Shown here: positions 25,154-34,089 of the stretch, piece by piece | Layout: the number at the start of each line of letters is the position of its first letter | Numbering within the stretch: the first letter of the stretch is position 1 | Source: SW4 sp042466115 | GTDB lineage: Bacteria > Pseudomonadota > Alphaproteobacteria > Rhodobacterales > Rhodobacteraceae | NCBI RefSeq assembly: GCF_042466115.1 | Contig: NZ_JAXHBQ010000001.1 | Span: 2,232,001-2,296,000 of the forward strand | Length of the DNA: 64,000 bases | Direction of reading: 5' to 3' | Made by a program: the position numbers and the translations under genes | Notes under the pieces: generated by a model | The model's database searches: none | Told to the model about the DNA's origin: nothing | What the model saw: the letters and a program-made list of their open reading frames with translations, nothing else

Positions 25154-25894
25154 TCAGGCGATCATGCCGCCATCCATGTCGTCGCCGGTTTCCATCACAA
25201 GGCGACCGATATCGGGCACCTGCACACGGCGCTTGCCGTCCAGCACGATCACGCCTTCACGCTTGAGGGCGGAAATCTGGCGGCTGACGGTTTCAAGCGT
25301 CAGCCCAAGATAATCCGCCATCGCCTCGCGCGTCAGCGGCAGATCAATCGACACTGTGGCGCCACGCGCGGCCATGCCGATGCTGGCCTCGCGCCGCGCA
25401 AGGATTGTCAGCAGGCTGGCGATTTTCTCGCGCGCGGTCTTGCGGCCAAGGATCAGCATCCATTCGCGCGCCGCGTCCAGTTCGTCCATCGTCATTTCAA
25501 GCAGACGTTCGGAAATCGAGGGCGTTGTGGCCAGCAGTTCCTCGAACGGCTTGCGGCGGAAACAGCACATCGTCACATCGGACACGGCGACAACATCATA
25601 GGGCGACCGCGACCGGCCCGGACGACCGATAAAGTCGGACGGCAGCAGCAAACCGACCATCTGTGTGCGCCCGTCCTCCATGGTCTGGCTCAGGGACGAT
25701 ACGCCACGCACAACGGACGCGACGAACGGCATGTCGTCGCCCGCCCAGCAAATCGTCTGCCCCGCAGAATAGTTGCGGTAGTATTTGATCTCTTCAAGTG
25801 TTTCGAGTTCGTCCGTCTCGCATTTTGCGCAAACGGCGCGGTGCCTGATCGGGCATTCCGCACAATCGATCTCGGCGGTCATCGTTTTGGCCAT
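25154..25894 (-). CDS. fnrL: Crp/Fnr-family oxygen-sensing regulator FnrL
   Basis: 246 residues from the ATG at 25894-25892, the start after AGGGGG; a 7-residue upstream extension is possible. The N terminus has CAECPIRHRAVCAKC, four clustered cysteines for an O2-sensitive [4Fe-4S] cluster, and a further Cys pair (MCCFRR) lies mid-protein. The cyclic-nucleotide-binding-like beta-roll and dimer helix precede a helix-turn-helix with LTLETVSRQISALKREG, where the E-x-x-S-R pattern fits TTGAT half-site recognition. It probably controls the FNR boxes at ccoN, ccoG and usp. It is divergent from hemN. Confidence 0.93.
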   Translation of the reverse strand: MAKTMTAEIDCAECPIRHRAVCAKCETDELETLEEIKYYRNYSAGQTICWAGDDMPFVASVVRGVSSLSQTMEDGRTQMVGLLLPSDFIGRPGRSRSPYDVVAVSDVTMCCFRRKPFEELLATTPSISERLLEMTMDELDAAREWMLILGRKTAREKIASLLTILARREASIGMAARGATVSIDLPLTREAMADYLGLTLETVSRQISALKREGVIVLDGKRRVQVPDIGRLVMETGDDMDGGMIA

Positions 25895-25958
25895 TTCTGT
25901 GCCCCCTGTTCGCATTCGGGCTGGGGGCAGTGTAGTTCATTTTTCCAAAGGATATGCA

Positions 25959-27314
25959 ATGCCCTCCGTTAAACGACTTCGCGATCTGGGTCTATTTGAC
26001 GCGCGTGCACCGCGTTATACAAGTTACCCACCCGCGAACCACTTTGCCAATGACGTGACACCGGACACGACAGCCGACTGGATCAGGACGATCAAACCGG
26101 GCGCGCGGGTATCGCTTTATGTGCATATTCCCTATTGCCGTCGGCTGTGCTGGTTCTGCGCCTGCCGCACCCAAGGCACGACGACAGACCGCCCGCTGGT
26201 CCCTTATTTGCAACAACTTAAAGATGAATTGGCGTTGATTGACGCGCTTTTGCCGCAGGACGTTGTGATCAGCCAGATCCATTTTGGCGGCGGCACGCCA
26301 ACCCTTCTTCCGCCGCATATGCTGCGCGCGCTGGGCGAATCCCTGCGGGGTTTGCGCGCCGAGGCCGACAATTTGCAATTCTCGGTCGAAATTGACCCGA
26401 CCGAAGTTGATCAGGCGCGCATAGATGCGCTCATGGATGTCGGCATGACGCGCGCCAGCATCGGCGTGCAGGATTTCGACCCGCTGGTGCAAGAATCAAT
26501 CGGGCGCATCCAAAGCTTTGACGTGACCAATAACGTGGTCGACATGCTGCGCCGCGCTGGTGTGAAAAGCCTGAACATGGACGTGCTCTATGGTCTGCCG
26601 CACCAGACCAAATCGCGCATGACCGATAGCGTGCAAAAAGTGCTGTCACTGACGCCCGATCGTGTCGCGCTTTATGGCTATGCGCATGTGCCGTGGATGG
26701 CCAAGCGGCAGGTGATGATTCCGGCAGATGCTTTGCCGGACGCCGAAGAACGGCTGGAATTGTTCGATACCGCCCGCCGCCTGTTCAAATGGGACGGCTA
26801 CCGCGAAATCGGCATCGACCATTACGCGCGCGAGGGCGACAGCCTTGCCGATGCGGATCGCACCAAGACCATGCGCCGCAATTTCCAAGGCTACACGGAT
26901 GACAATTCCGATGTGCTGATCGGCATGGGCGCGTCCGCCATTTCGCGGTATCCGCAGGGCTATGCGCAAAACCTGTCGACCTCGTCGAAATATGCCAAGG
27001 CCATTCAGGACGGCCACCTTGCCACGGAACGCGGCCACACGATGACCGATGAGGACCAGCTTCGCGCCGCGATGATCGAAATGATCATGTGTCGCTTTGA
27101 ACTGGACCTTGCTGAAATCGCCGAAAAATTCAACGAACCCATCGCGGCATTGCGTGACCGGACCCAAGCCCTGCGCGACCGCCTTGGTGAATTTGTCGAA
27201 CTGCGCGGCGATGTGATCCACATCACCCAAAGCGCGCGGCTAATTGCACGGATCGCGGCGCAGGAACTTGATGGCTACGTCATGCCCGAAGGCCGCCACA
27301 GCCGCGCGATGTAG
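25959..27314 (+). CDS. hemN: Oxygen-independent coproporphyrinogen III oxidase (radical SAM)
   Basis: 451 residues from the ATG at 25959, after AAAGGA. The radical-SAM cluster motif is YCRRLCWFCAC (about 60-70), CxxxCxxC as in HemN, followed by HFGGGTPTLL and NMDVLYGLPHQT. The enzyme decarboxylates coproporphyrinogen III to protoporphyrinogen IX without O2. Co-location with fnrL and ccoNOQP fits heme supply for the low-oxygen oxidase. R. sphaeroides has an equivalent gene (hemZ/hemN) near fnrL. No FNR box is seen in its 63-bp upstream gap. Confidence 0.93.
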   Translation: MPSVKRLRDLGLFDARAPRYTSYPPANHFANDVTPDTTADWIRTIKPGARVSLYVHIPYCRRLCWFCACRTQGTTTDRPLVPYLQQLKDELALIDALLPQDVVISQIHFGGGTPTLLPPHMLRALGESLRGLRAEADNLQFSVEIDPTEVDQARIDALMDVGMTRASIGVQDFDPLVQESIGRIQSFDVTNNVVDMLRRAGVKSLNMDVLYGLPHQTKSRMTDSVQKVLSLTPDRVALYGYAHVPWMAKRQVMIPADALPDAEERLELFDTARRLFKWDGYREIGIDHYAREGDSLADADRTKTMRRNFQGYTDDNSDVLIGMGASAISRYPQGYAQNLSTSSKYAKAIQDGHLATERGHTMTDEDQLRAAMIEMIMCRFELDLAEIAEKFNEPIAALRDRTQALRDRLGEFVELRGDVIHITQSARLIARIAAQELDGYVMPEGRHSRAM

Positions 27315-27364
27315 CTTGCACCCCCTTGGTGCCAGTGACAAAGCTGGCCGCAAGGGGGATCGCA

Positions 27365-28537
27365 ATGCGTCTGGGTATCGTCGTTCTTGTGCTGGCTTAT
27401 GTCCTAAGCCAGTTTTACCGTGCCTTTCTGGCCGTACTTGCGCCTGCGCTGAGCGCTGATATTGGCGCGACACCCGAAGATCTGGCGCAGGCTTCGGGCC
27501 TTTGGTTTCTGGTATTCGCTGCGATGCAAATTCCGGTCGGAGCCGCACTTGATAGCATCGGACCACGGCGCACGGCTGCGGGTCTGTTTGCGCTGGGCGG
27601 GGCAGGTGGCGCGCTGGTCTTTGCCATGGCAACCACACCGGCGCATATTTCCATCGCAATGGTGCTGATCGGGATCGGCTGTTCCCCTGTTCTGATGGCG
27701 TCCTATTACATCTTTGCGCGGGTCTATCCGGTGGCGGTCTTTGCCACATTGGCCGGCGCTGTGATCGGGTTCGGATCTCTTGGCAATATCGCGAGTTCAG
27801 CGCCTATGGCGTGGGCCGCCGAAGCCTTTGGCTGGCGTGAAACGCTGTTCGGGCTGGCGGCGGTGACTTTTGCTGTTGCCGCGCTGATCTATGTCACCGT
27901 CAGTGATCCGGAAAAGGTCCAGCATGACCAAAAGGGCTCGGTCCTCGATCTGCTGAAAATCCCCGCACTTTGGCTGATCTTTCCGATGATGTTCGTCAAC
28001 TACGCGCCCTCGGCTGGTTTGCGCGGGCTTTGGGCGGGGCCATATGCGGCCGATGTGTTTGGCGCAGATGCGATCCGCATCGGGCAGGTCACGCTGATCA
28101 TGGGGCTGGCGATGGTTGCGGGCAATTTCCTTTACGGGCCGATGGATCGGCTGCTGAAAACCCGCAAATGGGTAATCTTTGGTGGCAATGCCATCGGCGC
28201 GCTGGGCTGTTTCGCGCTGTTTGCGATGCCTGATACGTCTATCTGGTATTCCGCCGTCCTGCTGGGTGTGGTCGGCCTGTTTGGTGCGTCTTTTCCTGTG
28301 CTGATCGCCCATGGCCGCGCGTTCTTTCCCGCGCATCTGACGGGGCGGGGCGTGACCTTGATGAACCTCTTTGGGATCGGTGGCGTCGGCCTGATGCAGT
28401 TCGTCACGGGGCGCATTTACGATGTGTCCTCGGACGCGGGCGCAACGCAGGCTTACCAGTCGATTTTTCTGTTCTATGGCCTGCTGATCTGCGCCGGCCT
28501 TGCCGTCTATGCCTTTAGTCGCGACCGCACCGATTAG
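27365..28537 (+). CDS. MFS transporter
   Basis: 390 residues from the ATG at 27365 with AAGGGGGAT just before it; a 13-residue upstream start is less likely. Twelve membrane helices are evident, with the FYRAFLAVLAPALSADIGAT start and the G-x-x-x-D/R pattern (PVGAALDSIGPRRT) of MFS motif A. Related families include nitrate/nitrite or organic-acid transporters, but the substrate is not assigned. It follows hemN by 50 bp and could be co-transcribed. No FNR site was seen for it. Confidence 0.82.
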   Translation: MRLGIVVLVLAYVLSQFYRAFLAVLAPALSADIGATPEDLAQASGLWFLVFAAMQIPVGAALDSIGPRRTAAGLFALGGAGGALVFAMATTPAHISIAMVLIGIGCSPVLMASYYIFARVYPVAVFATLAGAVIGFGSLGNIASSAPMAWAAEAFGWRETLFGLAAVTFAVAALIYVTVSDPEKVQHDQKGSVLDLLKIPALWLIFPMMFVNYAPSAGLRGLWAGPYAADVFGADAIRIGQVTLIMGLAMVAGNFLYGPMDRLLKTRKWVIFGGNAIGALGCFALFAMPDTSIWYSAVLLGVVGLFGASFPVLIAHGRAFFPAHLTGRGVTLMNLFGIGGVGLMQFVTGRIYDVSSDAGATQAYQSIFLFYGLLICAGLAVYAFSRDRTD

Positions 28538-28602
28538 TCGCCCCTTCCCCTTGGTCGCCAATGCCGCTATGCAGCACGCGGTTAAACCAAGGAGCCATAA
28601 AG

Positions 28603-29625
28603 ATGGGCTATAAAGTCGTCGTTGTCGGTGCCACAGGTAACGTGGGCCGCGAAATGCTGAACATTCTGGCCGAACGCCAGTTTCCCGCCGATGAGGTTGC
28701 CGTTCTGGCCAGCCGCAAATCGCTGGGCACCGAAGTTTCGTTTGGCGACAAGACCCTGAAAACCCAAGACCTTGATACCTTTGATTTCACGGGCTGGGAT
28801 ATGGCCCTGTTCGCCGTCGGTTCGGACGCGACCAAGATTTATGCACCCAAGGCCGCCAAGGCGGGTTGTGTCGTGATCGACAATTCGTCGCTGTATCGCT
28901 ATGACCCCGATGTGCCGCTGATCGTGCCCGAAGTGAACGCCGATGCGATTCACGGCTATGCCAAGAAAAACATCATCGCCAATCCCAACTGTTCCACCGC
29001 GCAGATGGTTGTCGCCCTGAAACCCCTGCACGACCGCGCCAAGATCAAGCGCGTTGTCGTATCGACCTACCAGTCCGTATCCGGCAGCGGCAAAGACGCG
29101 ATCGACGAGCTTTGGAACCAGACCAAGGGCGTTTACGTCCCCGGTCAGGAAGTCGCGCCAAGCGTCTACCCCAAGCAGATCGCGTTCAACGTGATCCCGC
29201 ATATTGACGTGTTCATGGACAGCGGTGACACCAAGGAAGAATGGAAAATGGTCGCCGAGACCAAAAAGATCGTCGATCCGGCAATCAAGGTCACGGCCAC
29301 TTGCGTGCGCGTGCCTGTGTTTGTCGGCCATTCGGAATCGATCAACATCGAATTCGAAGAGTTCCTGGACGAGGACGAGGCCCGTGACATCCTGCGCGAA
29401 TCCCCCGGCATCATGGTGATCGACAAGCGCGAGGACGGTGGCTACGTCACCCCGATCGAATGCGTTGGCGATTTTGCCACCTTTGTCAGCCGCATCCGTC
29501 AGGACAGCACGATTGATAACGGCCTGAACCTGTGGTGCGTCAGCGACAATCTGCGCAAGGGTGCCGCCCTGAACGCCGTGCAGATCGCCGAACTACTGGG
29601 CGCGAAAGTGCTGAAAAAGGGCTAG
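28603..29625 (+). CDS. asd: Aspartate-semialdehyde dehydrogenase
   Basis: 340 residues from the ATG at 28603, after AAGGAGCC. The N-terminal Rossmann motif GATGNVGREML (about 8-18), active-site Cys in NPNCSTAQMV (about 130) and H in VFVGHSESINIEFE are typical. The enzyme reduces aspartyl phosphate with NADPH at the branch point to lysine, diaminopimelate, methionine and threonine. An in-frame upstream start at 28561 lacks a ribosome-binding site. Confidence 0.96.
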   Translation: MGYKVVVVGATGNVGREMLNILAERQFPADEVAVLASRKSLGTEVSFGDKTLKTQDLDTFDFTGWDMALFAVGSDATKIYAPKAAKAGCVVIDNSSLYRYDPDVPLIVPEVNADAIHGYAKKNIIANPNCSTAQMVVALKPLHDRAKIKRVVVSTYQSVSGSGKDAIDELWNQTKGVYVPGQEVAPSVYPKQIAFNVIPHIDVFMDSGDTKEEWKMVAETKKIVDPAIKVTATCVRVPVFVGHSESINIEFEEFLDEDEARDILRESPGIMVIDKREDGGYVTPIECVGDFATFVSRIRQDSTIDNGLNLWCVSDNLRKGAALNAVQIAELLGAKVLKKG

Positions 29626-29646
29626 TCAGCCCAATTTAGGATATGA

Positions 29647-29694
29647 CAACATTGTTTCCGGCCGTGCACCTGCGCGGCCGGAAACAAGATGTTG
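29647..29694. terminator. Long imperfect hairpin downstream of asd
   Basis: TGTTTCCGGCCG (29653-29664) pairs with CGGCCGGAAACA (29675-29686) over 12 bp, and CAACAT (29647-29652) pairs with ATGTTG (29689-29694) past a 2-nt bulge. It starts 22 bp after the asd stop. No T tract follows on either strand, so a stabilising or factor-dependent terminator hairpin is likely. It contains TTGTTTCC and GGAAACAA like the 3275 palindrome, but the spacing differs. Confidence 0.45.
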
Positions 29695-29723
29695 CGCTCG
29701 GCCCAATGTGGTAGACTGCTGTC

Positions 29724-30230
29724 ATGTTGTGGAGAATGATCAAAACCGTCTTGATCCTGCCGGGCACTGCTTTGGTCTATGTGCCGCTGCTCATTCACTA
29801 TTTCACGGGTGGCTGGCCGTTCGGCGGGTCTGTCGGCGGTGTCACGGCTTGGAGCATCGCCTTTGTGCTGGCCGTTCCCGCGATTGCGCTGGCCGCAACA
29901 ACCATGCGGCTTTTCGTGCTTCAGGGCAAAGGAACGCCAGCCCCTTGGGACCCGCCCACAAAATTCGTGGTGAGTGGCCCTTACAGCTACGTGCGCAACC
30001 CGATGCTAACCTCGGTCATGATCATGATTGCTGCTGAATCCATTGCGTTCAGCAGCTTTGCCCTCTTGGGCTGGGCGGTTGTCTTTTTTGCCCTCAACAC
30101 AGTCTATTTCATCTATTCGGAAGAACCCGCGCTGGAAAGGCGTTTCGGTAGTGTCTACCGCCACTACAAATCTGCCGTGCCACGTTGGGTGCCAAATCTA
30201 CGGCCATACAACGCACCGGACGGTGCCTAA
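29724..30230 (+). CDS. Isoprenylcysteine methyltransferase-like / phospholipid methyltransferase membrane protein
   Basis: 168 residues with four to five membrane helices. The SGPYSYVRNPMLTSVMIM motif (about 90-107) and the EEPALERRFGSVYRHYKSAVPRWVP C-terminal region are the conserved SAM-binding signature of the ICMT/PEMT family, including steroid-reductase-like methyltransferases. The substrate in bacteria is not known. It lies just downstream of the asd hairpin in the same direction. Its start ATG is at 29724. Confidence 0.8.
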   Translation: MLWRMIKTVLILPGTALVYVPLLIHYFTGGWPFGGSVGGVTAWSIAFVLAVPAIALAATTMRLFVLQGKGTPAPWDPPTKFVVSGPYSYVRNPMLTSVMIMIAAESIAFSSFALLGWAVVFFALNTVYFIYSEEPALERRFGSVYRHYKSAVPRWVPNLRPYNAPDGA

Positions 30231-30315
30231 GGCGGGTGGATTTTTTCCAGCGCGCCAAGGATTGCACTTTGGCGCGCGTCATACTCTCATGCACACGACT
30301 ATTTAGGAGTACCCG

Positions 30316-31962
30316 ATGTTGCGCCCCATTCTTGCGTCCAGCCTTGTTGCCCTGATCGCCGCCACCCCCGCGCTGGCTGATCGGTTCGAGGCACCTGCCG
30401 ATATCACCGCCGTAACAATCTACCCCGAAGGCGCCAGCGTTACGCGCCAAGTTATTGTCGATGTGCCCGCTGGCACGCATGAGGTTGTTGTGCCGGGCCT
30501 GCCCGAAAACACCTATGCCGATGCCCTGCGCGTAACGCCATCGGACGGTGTGCGGATCGGCGCTGTGTCGCTTGCCACGGGCCGTCAGCCCGTCACCGAC
30601 GACACCCCCAGCGCCGAGGTTGAAACCGCTAAGGCCGAGGTGGAACGGCTTGAACAGGTCTTGCGTGACCACGACACCAAGATTTCCATGATCCGTTTGC
30701 GTGTAGCCGCCGCCGAAGAACAGGTCGCGTTCTTGCGCGGGCTTGGCAATCAGGACGGTCTGGCTGCGGCATCGCCGGATGATATCCGCGCGCTGGCGCA
30801 GCTGGTTGGGTCCGAAGTCCTTGCCGCGCAACAATCCGCGCTTGAGGCCGAGGTGGAAGCTCAAGCCGCCCTGCGCGCCCGTGCCGATGATGCCGAATTG
30901 CTGGATAAGGCGCGACAGGCCCTTGCCGCGCTGACAGCCCCCGTCGATCAGGGTGCCGTGTTGACCCTGACCGTGCAAACCGAAACGGACGGCCCTGTCA
31001 CGCTGGATATTTCCACGATCGTCAGCGAGGCCATGTGGCGCCCCACCTACGATCTGCGCCTGACCCGCGGCGACACCCCGACCCTTGAAATTGACCGCAA
31101 CGTGCTGGTGACCCAATACAGCGGCGAAGATTGGGACGGCGTGGCACTGACCCTGTCCACCGCCCGCCCCGGTGAACAAAGTGCTGCTGGCGAGGTGTAT
31201 GGAATCCCGCGCCGGATCATCAGCGAGGTCGAGTTGGATCGCGCGCGCGGTGCGGATGTCAGCGCCTTGGGCGGGATGGCGGAACCGGCGATGGAAATGG
31301 CCCCGGTGGTTGTGATGGAAGAACGTGGCATGACCGCCAATTTTCAGGGCGCAAACGTCACCTATACTTACTCTGGCAGCGTCACGATCCGTGACGGTGT
31401 GGACGATCTGCGCCTGACGCTGGACACACAGACCGTCACGCCCGAAATCTGGGCCGCCGCCGCGCCGTTGGGTGACGACAGCGCTTATATGGTCGCTGAA
31501 ATGACCAACACCACGGGCGAGGTGATCCTGCCCGGTCAGGCCTTGTTGATCGCTGATGGCAGCCTTGTGGGCTTTACCGATCTGCCGCTGGTCGCCGCTG
31601 GTGACGACACGAAAATCGGCTTTGGCGTGATCGATGGGATCCGCCTGACCCGCATCGTGCCCAACCGGACCGAGGGCGATATAGGGGTGATTTCGCGCAG
31701 CAACCAGCAGACCGAAACCGCCGTGATCACCGTTGAAAACCTGACCGGTGAAACTTGGCCAATCCGCCTGCGTGACCGCACCTACTATTCTGATCAGGAC
31801 GATCTTGTGGTGGATTACACCGCCAGCCTGCCCGTCACCGTGGAAGCCCCCGAAGGGCGGCGCGGCGTGCTGGAATGGCAGTTTGATCTGGGCGCAGGCG
31901 AAGAACAGGAAATCACGCTGGAAAGCAGCCTGACATGGCCCACGGGATATGTGCTGCAATAG
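30316..31962 (+). CDS. DUF4139-domain protein (mucoidy inhibitor A-like)
   Basis: 548 residues. A signal peptide (MLRPILASSLVALIAATPALA, cleaved before DRFE) is followed by a DUF4140-like N-terminal region (about 25-130) that opens EAPADITAVTIYPEGASVTRQV. A coiled coil (residues 95-125, 175-205) leads to the DUF4139 domain (about 215-540, near TLDISTIVSEAMWRPTYDLRL). Such proteins are exported to the periplasm; MuiA was linked to mucoidy in Rhizobium, but the family role is not settled. The ATG follows AGGAG (30306-30310), an excellent ribosome site. A GC-rich 9-bp hairpin (30250-30277) lies upstream. Confidence 0.82.
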   Translation: MLRPILASSLVALIAATPALADRFEAPADITAVTIYPEGASVTRQVIVDVPAGTHEVVVPGLPENTYADALRVTPSDGVRIGAVSLATGRQPVTDDTPSAEVETAKAEVERLEQVLRDHDTKISMIRLRVAAAEEQVAFLRGLGNQDGLAAASPDDIRALAQLVGSEVLAAQQSALEAEVEAQAALRARADDAELLDKARQALAALTAPVDQGAVLTLTVQTETDGPVTLDISTIVSEAMWRPTYDLRLTRGDTPTLEIDRNVLVTQYSGEDWDGVALTLSTARPGEQSAAGEVYGIPRRIISEVELDRARGADVSALGGMAEPAMEMAPVVVMEERGMTANFQGANVTYTYSGSVTIRDGVDDLRLTLDTQTVTPEIWAAAAPLGDDSAYMVAEMTNTTGEVILPGQALLIADGSLVGFTDLPLVAAGDDTKIGFGVIDGIRLTRIVPNRTEGDIGVISRSNQQTETAVITVENLTGETWPIRLRDRTYYSDQDDLVVDYTASLPVTVEAPEGRRGVLEWQFDLGAGEEQEITLESSLTWPTGYVLQ

Positions 31963-31983
31963 CACGCACGTTGCGGGCCGTTC

Positions 31984-32292
31984 CTAAAACCGCTCGGCCC
32001 GCAGCACTTCGCAGTCGCTGATCGTGACGACGCCCATGTGCCGCTCAACCACCTTGAACGCGGCGTCGAGCAGATCATCCAGACGTTCCGGCCGGATGAT
32101 GCAGATAACTTGCATCATCCCGGAACGCCCCACTTGCCCCTCGCGCGACCATTGGCCCGAACGCCCCGATCCGCCCAGCACCGGCAGGATCGAATAGCCC
32201 TGCACGCCCGCCTCGTCCAATGCGTCGGTCAGGCGACGCTCCATCGGTGCTTCGATGATGATTGCCACGCGTTTTGCCTTGTGCGTTTCCAT
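31984..32292 (-). CDS. sbtB: PII-like protein SbtB (partner of SbtA)
   Basis: 102 residues. METHKAKRVAIIIEAPMERRLTDALDEAG opens a PII/ferredoxin-like fold, followed by a flexible loop (SGRSGQWSREGQVGRSGMMQ) comparable to the PII T-loop and a second beta-alpha unit (IICIIRPERLDDLLDAAF). Cyanobacterial SbtB senses cAMP/ATP/AMP and regulates the bicarbonate carrier SbtA. Its ATG overlaps the sbtA stop (ATGA at 32292), so the two are coupled. Identification rests on the pairing and fold rather than on close identity. Confidence 0.78.
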   Translation of the reverse strand: METHKAKRVAIIIEAPMERRLTDALDEAGVQGYSILPVLGGSGRSGQWSREGQVGRSGMMQVICIIRPERLDDLLDAAFKVVERHMGVVTISDCEVLRAERF

Positions 32293-33275
32293 CAGGTGAC
32301 CCCCACGATTGCGCTGGCCACCGCCACATACAGCGGAATGCCAATGGTAAGATTGAACGGGAATGTAACACCCAGCGACAACGTCAGATAGATCGACGGG
32401 TTCGCCTCGGGTAGGGCGACGCGCATGGCGGCGGGCACGGCAATATAACTGGCCGAGGCCGACAGCACCATCATCAGCGCCACGCCGCCCGCCGACAGCC
32501 CGATCAGCACGCCGAACCCAAGGCCCAGCAGCGACCCGACCAGCGGCATGACCATCGCGAATGCAACCGTGCCAAGGCTGAGCTGGCCGCGCACTTCGCG
32601 CAGGCCCCGCCCGGCGACAAGGCCCATGTCCAGCAGGAACAGACACAAAACTCCGGTGAACGGCGCGACGATAAAGCTGGATATCTTGTCCAGCCCGTCT
32701 TGCCCCGTGATTGCGCCAATCGCGAAGGACCCGACCAAAAGCACGATGGATCCGTTCAGCAGGATTTCACGCAACAAGGTCGCATCCATCCGCCCACCAT
32801 CGGGCGCGCTGCGAGCAACCAGCCACAAGGCCGACAGGATCGCGGGCGCTTCCATCGCAGCAGCCACGGCGACCATATAACCTTCGGCGTCGATCATGCG
32901 GCCTTCAAGAACCGATGAGGCGGCGACAAACGTCACAATCGAAATCGACCCGTAATGCGCCGCGACCGCCGCTGAATCCAACCGGTTCAGGTTCGTCATC
33001 ACTCGCAACAATCCAAACGCGATGAAGGGCAGCACGAACGACAGGATCACCCCTGCGCCAAGGCTGGCCAGCAGGCGCGCATCGACGCCGTGCGCCGCCA
33101 CGCTCGCCCCGCCCTTGAACCCGATCGCGAACAGCAGATAAAGCGACAGGCCTTTGGCGACCGCTTCGGGGACGGACAGGTCAGATCGGGCCAAAGCAGC
33201 GGCAAGGCCAAGCACGAAAAACAAAATGACAGGGGACAGCAGGTTCGTTGCGGCAAGGTCGATGATATCGGCCAA
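32292..33275 (-). CDS. sbtA: Sodium-dependent bicarbonate transporter SbtA family (DUF897)
   Basis: 327 residues from a TTG at 33275-33273, chosen because GGAG lies 7 bases before it; a GTG at 33311 would add 12 residues. There are ten membrane helices in two five-helix halves, with the N-terminal NLLSPVILFFVLGLAAALARSDLSVPEAV motif and the family-conserved helix containing GFKGG near residue 50. SbtA takes up HCO3- with Na+ at high affinity in cyanobacteria and has homologs in heterotrophs. It is adjacent to a beta-carbonic anhydrase (56 bp upstream) and sbtB (overlapping), so bicarbonate supply is the likely role. Confidence 0.85.
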   Translation of the reverse strand: MADIIDLAATNLLSPVILFFVLGLAAALARSDLSVPEAVAKGLSLYLLFAIGFKGGASVAAHGVDARLLASLGAGVILSFVLPFIAFGLLRVMTNLNRLDSAAVAAHYGSISIVTFVAASSVLEGRMIDAEGYMVAVAAAMEAPAILSALWLVARSAPDGGRMDATLLREILLNGSIVLLVGSFAIGAITGQDGLDKISSFIVAPFTGVLCLFLLDMGLVAGRGLREVRGQLSLGTVAFAMVMPLVGSLLGLGFGVLIGLSAGGVALMMVLSASASYIAVPAAMRVALPEANPSIYLTLSLGVTFPFNLTIGIPLYVAVASAIVGVT

Positions 33276-33331
33276 TGTCTCACTCCAAGTTGACTTGGGG
33301 TCAGTTAGCACCTCTTGCGTGAATGTAAATG

Positions 33332-33979
33332 CTATACCTGAACAAAACCGTCAGAAAGAGGGTCATAGGTTTCCAGCCCGCCTTCGCCAATATCCGTCCA
33401 CATGCCATGCAGCGACAGCATTCCGTCATCAATTGCGGCTTGCACAAAAGGAAATGTCATCAGGTTTTCCAGCGACACCAACACGGATTCCTTTTCCAGC
33501 TGACGCAGGCGCGCGGCGTCGTCCCCCTTGTTCAGACGATCAAAACCGGGGCGCAGGATATCCATCCACCGACCTACGAAACTTGTCGATTTTTCCAGTT
33601 CCGGCGCATGACCCGAACACATGTCATAACACCCCTGCACGCCACCACAGTTGGAATGCCCCAGCACAATAAGATGCGCGACCTTGAGGGTGCTGACGGC
33701 ATATTCGATCGCGGCCGATGTCCCGTGATGATCGCCATCGGGCGTGTATTGCGGGATCAGGTTGGCAATGTTGCGGTGGATAAAGAATTCGCCCTGATCG
33801 GCTCCAAAGATCGAGGTCACATGCACACGGCTGTCACAGCATGACACGACCATCGCACGCGGATGCTGGCCCATCTCGGCCAAGTGGCGATACCAGCTGC
33901 GGTTGTCGGTAAATGATGTTGCCTTCCACCCGTGATAACGTTTCACAAGGTAGTCGGGCAGTGGCTTGGCAAATTTCAT
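33332..33979 (-). CDS. Beta-class carbonic anhydrase
   Basis: 215 residues from the ATG at 33979-33977, after AAGGAAA. Zn ligands are visible in SCCDSRV (Cys and Asp-Arg dyad, about residue 42) and GHSNCGGV (His and Cys, about 102-105), the beta-CA signature. It interconverts CO2 and HCO3- in the cytoplasm. It is the first gene of the CA-sbtA-sbtB unit. Bicarbonate is needed by carboxylases such as acetyl-CoA carboxylase, so this set may secure inorganic carbon for anaplerosis in a heterotroph. Confidence 0.93.
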   Translation of the reverse strand: MKFAKPLPDYLVKRYHGWKATSFTDNRSWYRHLAEMGQHPRAMVVSCCDSRVHVTSIFGADQGEFFIHRNIANLIPQYTPDGDHHGTSAAIEYAVSTLKVAHLIVLGHSNCGGVQGCYDMCSGHAPELEKSTSFVGRWMDILRPGFDRLNKGDDAARLRQLEKESVLVSLENLMTFPFVQAAIDDGMLSLHGMWTDIGEGGLETYDPLSDGFVQV

Positions 33980-34089
33980 ACTTGGTTTCCTTGGTTGCGG
34001 GCATGAATAGGCCGGATTTTCACGAATTTCGAGCGATTTTTGCGCCCTGCATAAACCGGTTGGGAACCATGTCTGGCTAGAACGGCCAT

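Noticed and set aside
16156..27314. Possible photosynthesis gene cluster next to fnrL, as seen in some Rhodobacter
   Set aside because: No bch, puf, crt or related genes are visible; the region contains only respiration and heme genes.
29653..29686. Third copy of the TGTTTCC-N5-GGAAACA operator after asd
   Set aside because: The arms match but the spacer is about 20 bp and contains more self-complementary sequence, so it is a hairpin, not the same operator.
30240..30277. T run and GC hairpin as a terminator for the ICMT-like gene
   Set aside because: The T run (30240-30246) precedes the hairpin on the plus strand rather than following it, so it cannot be a normal intrinsic terminator in that direction.
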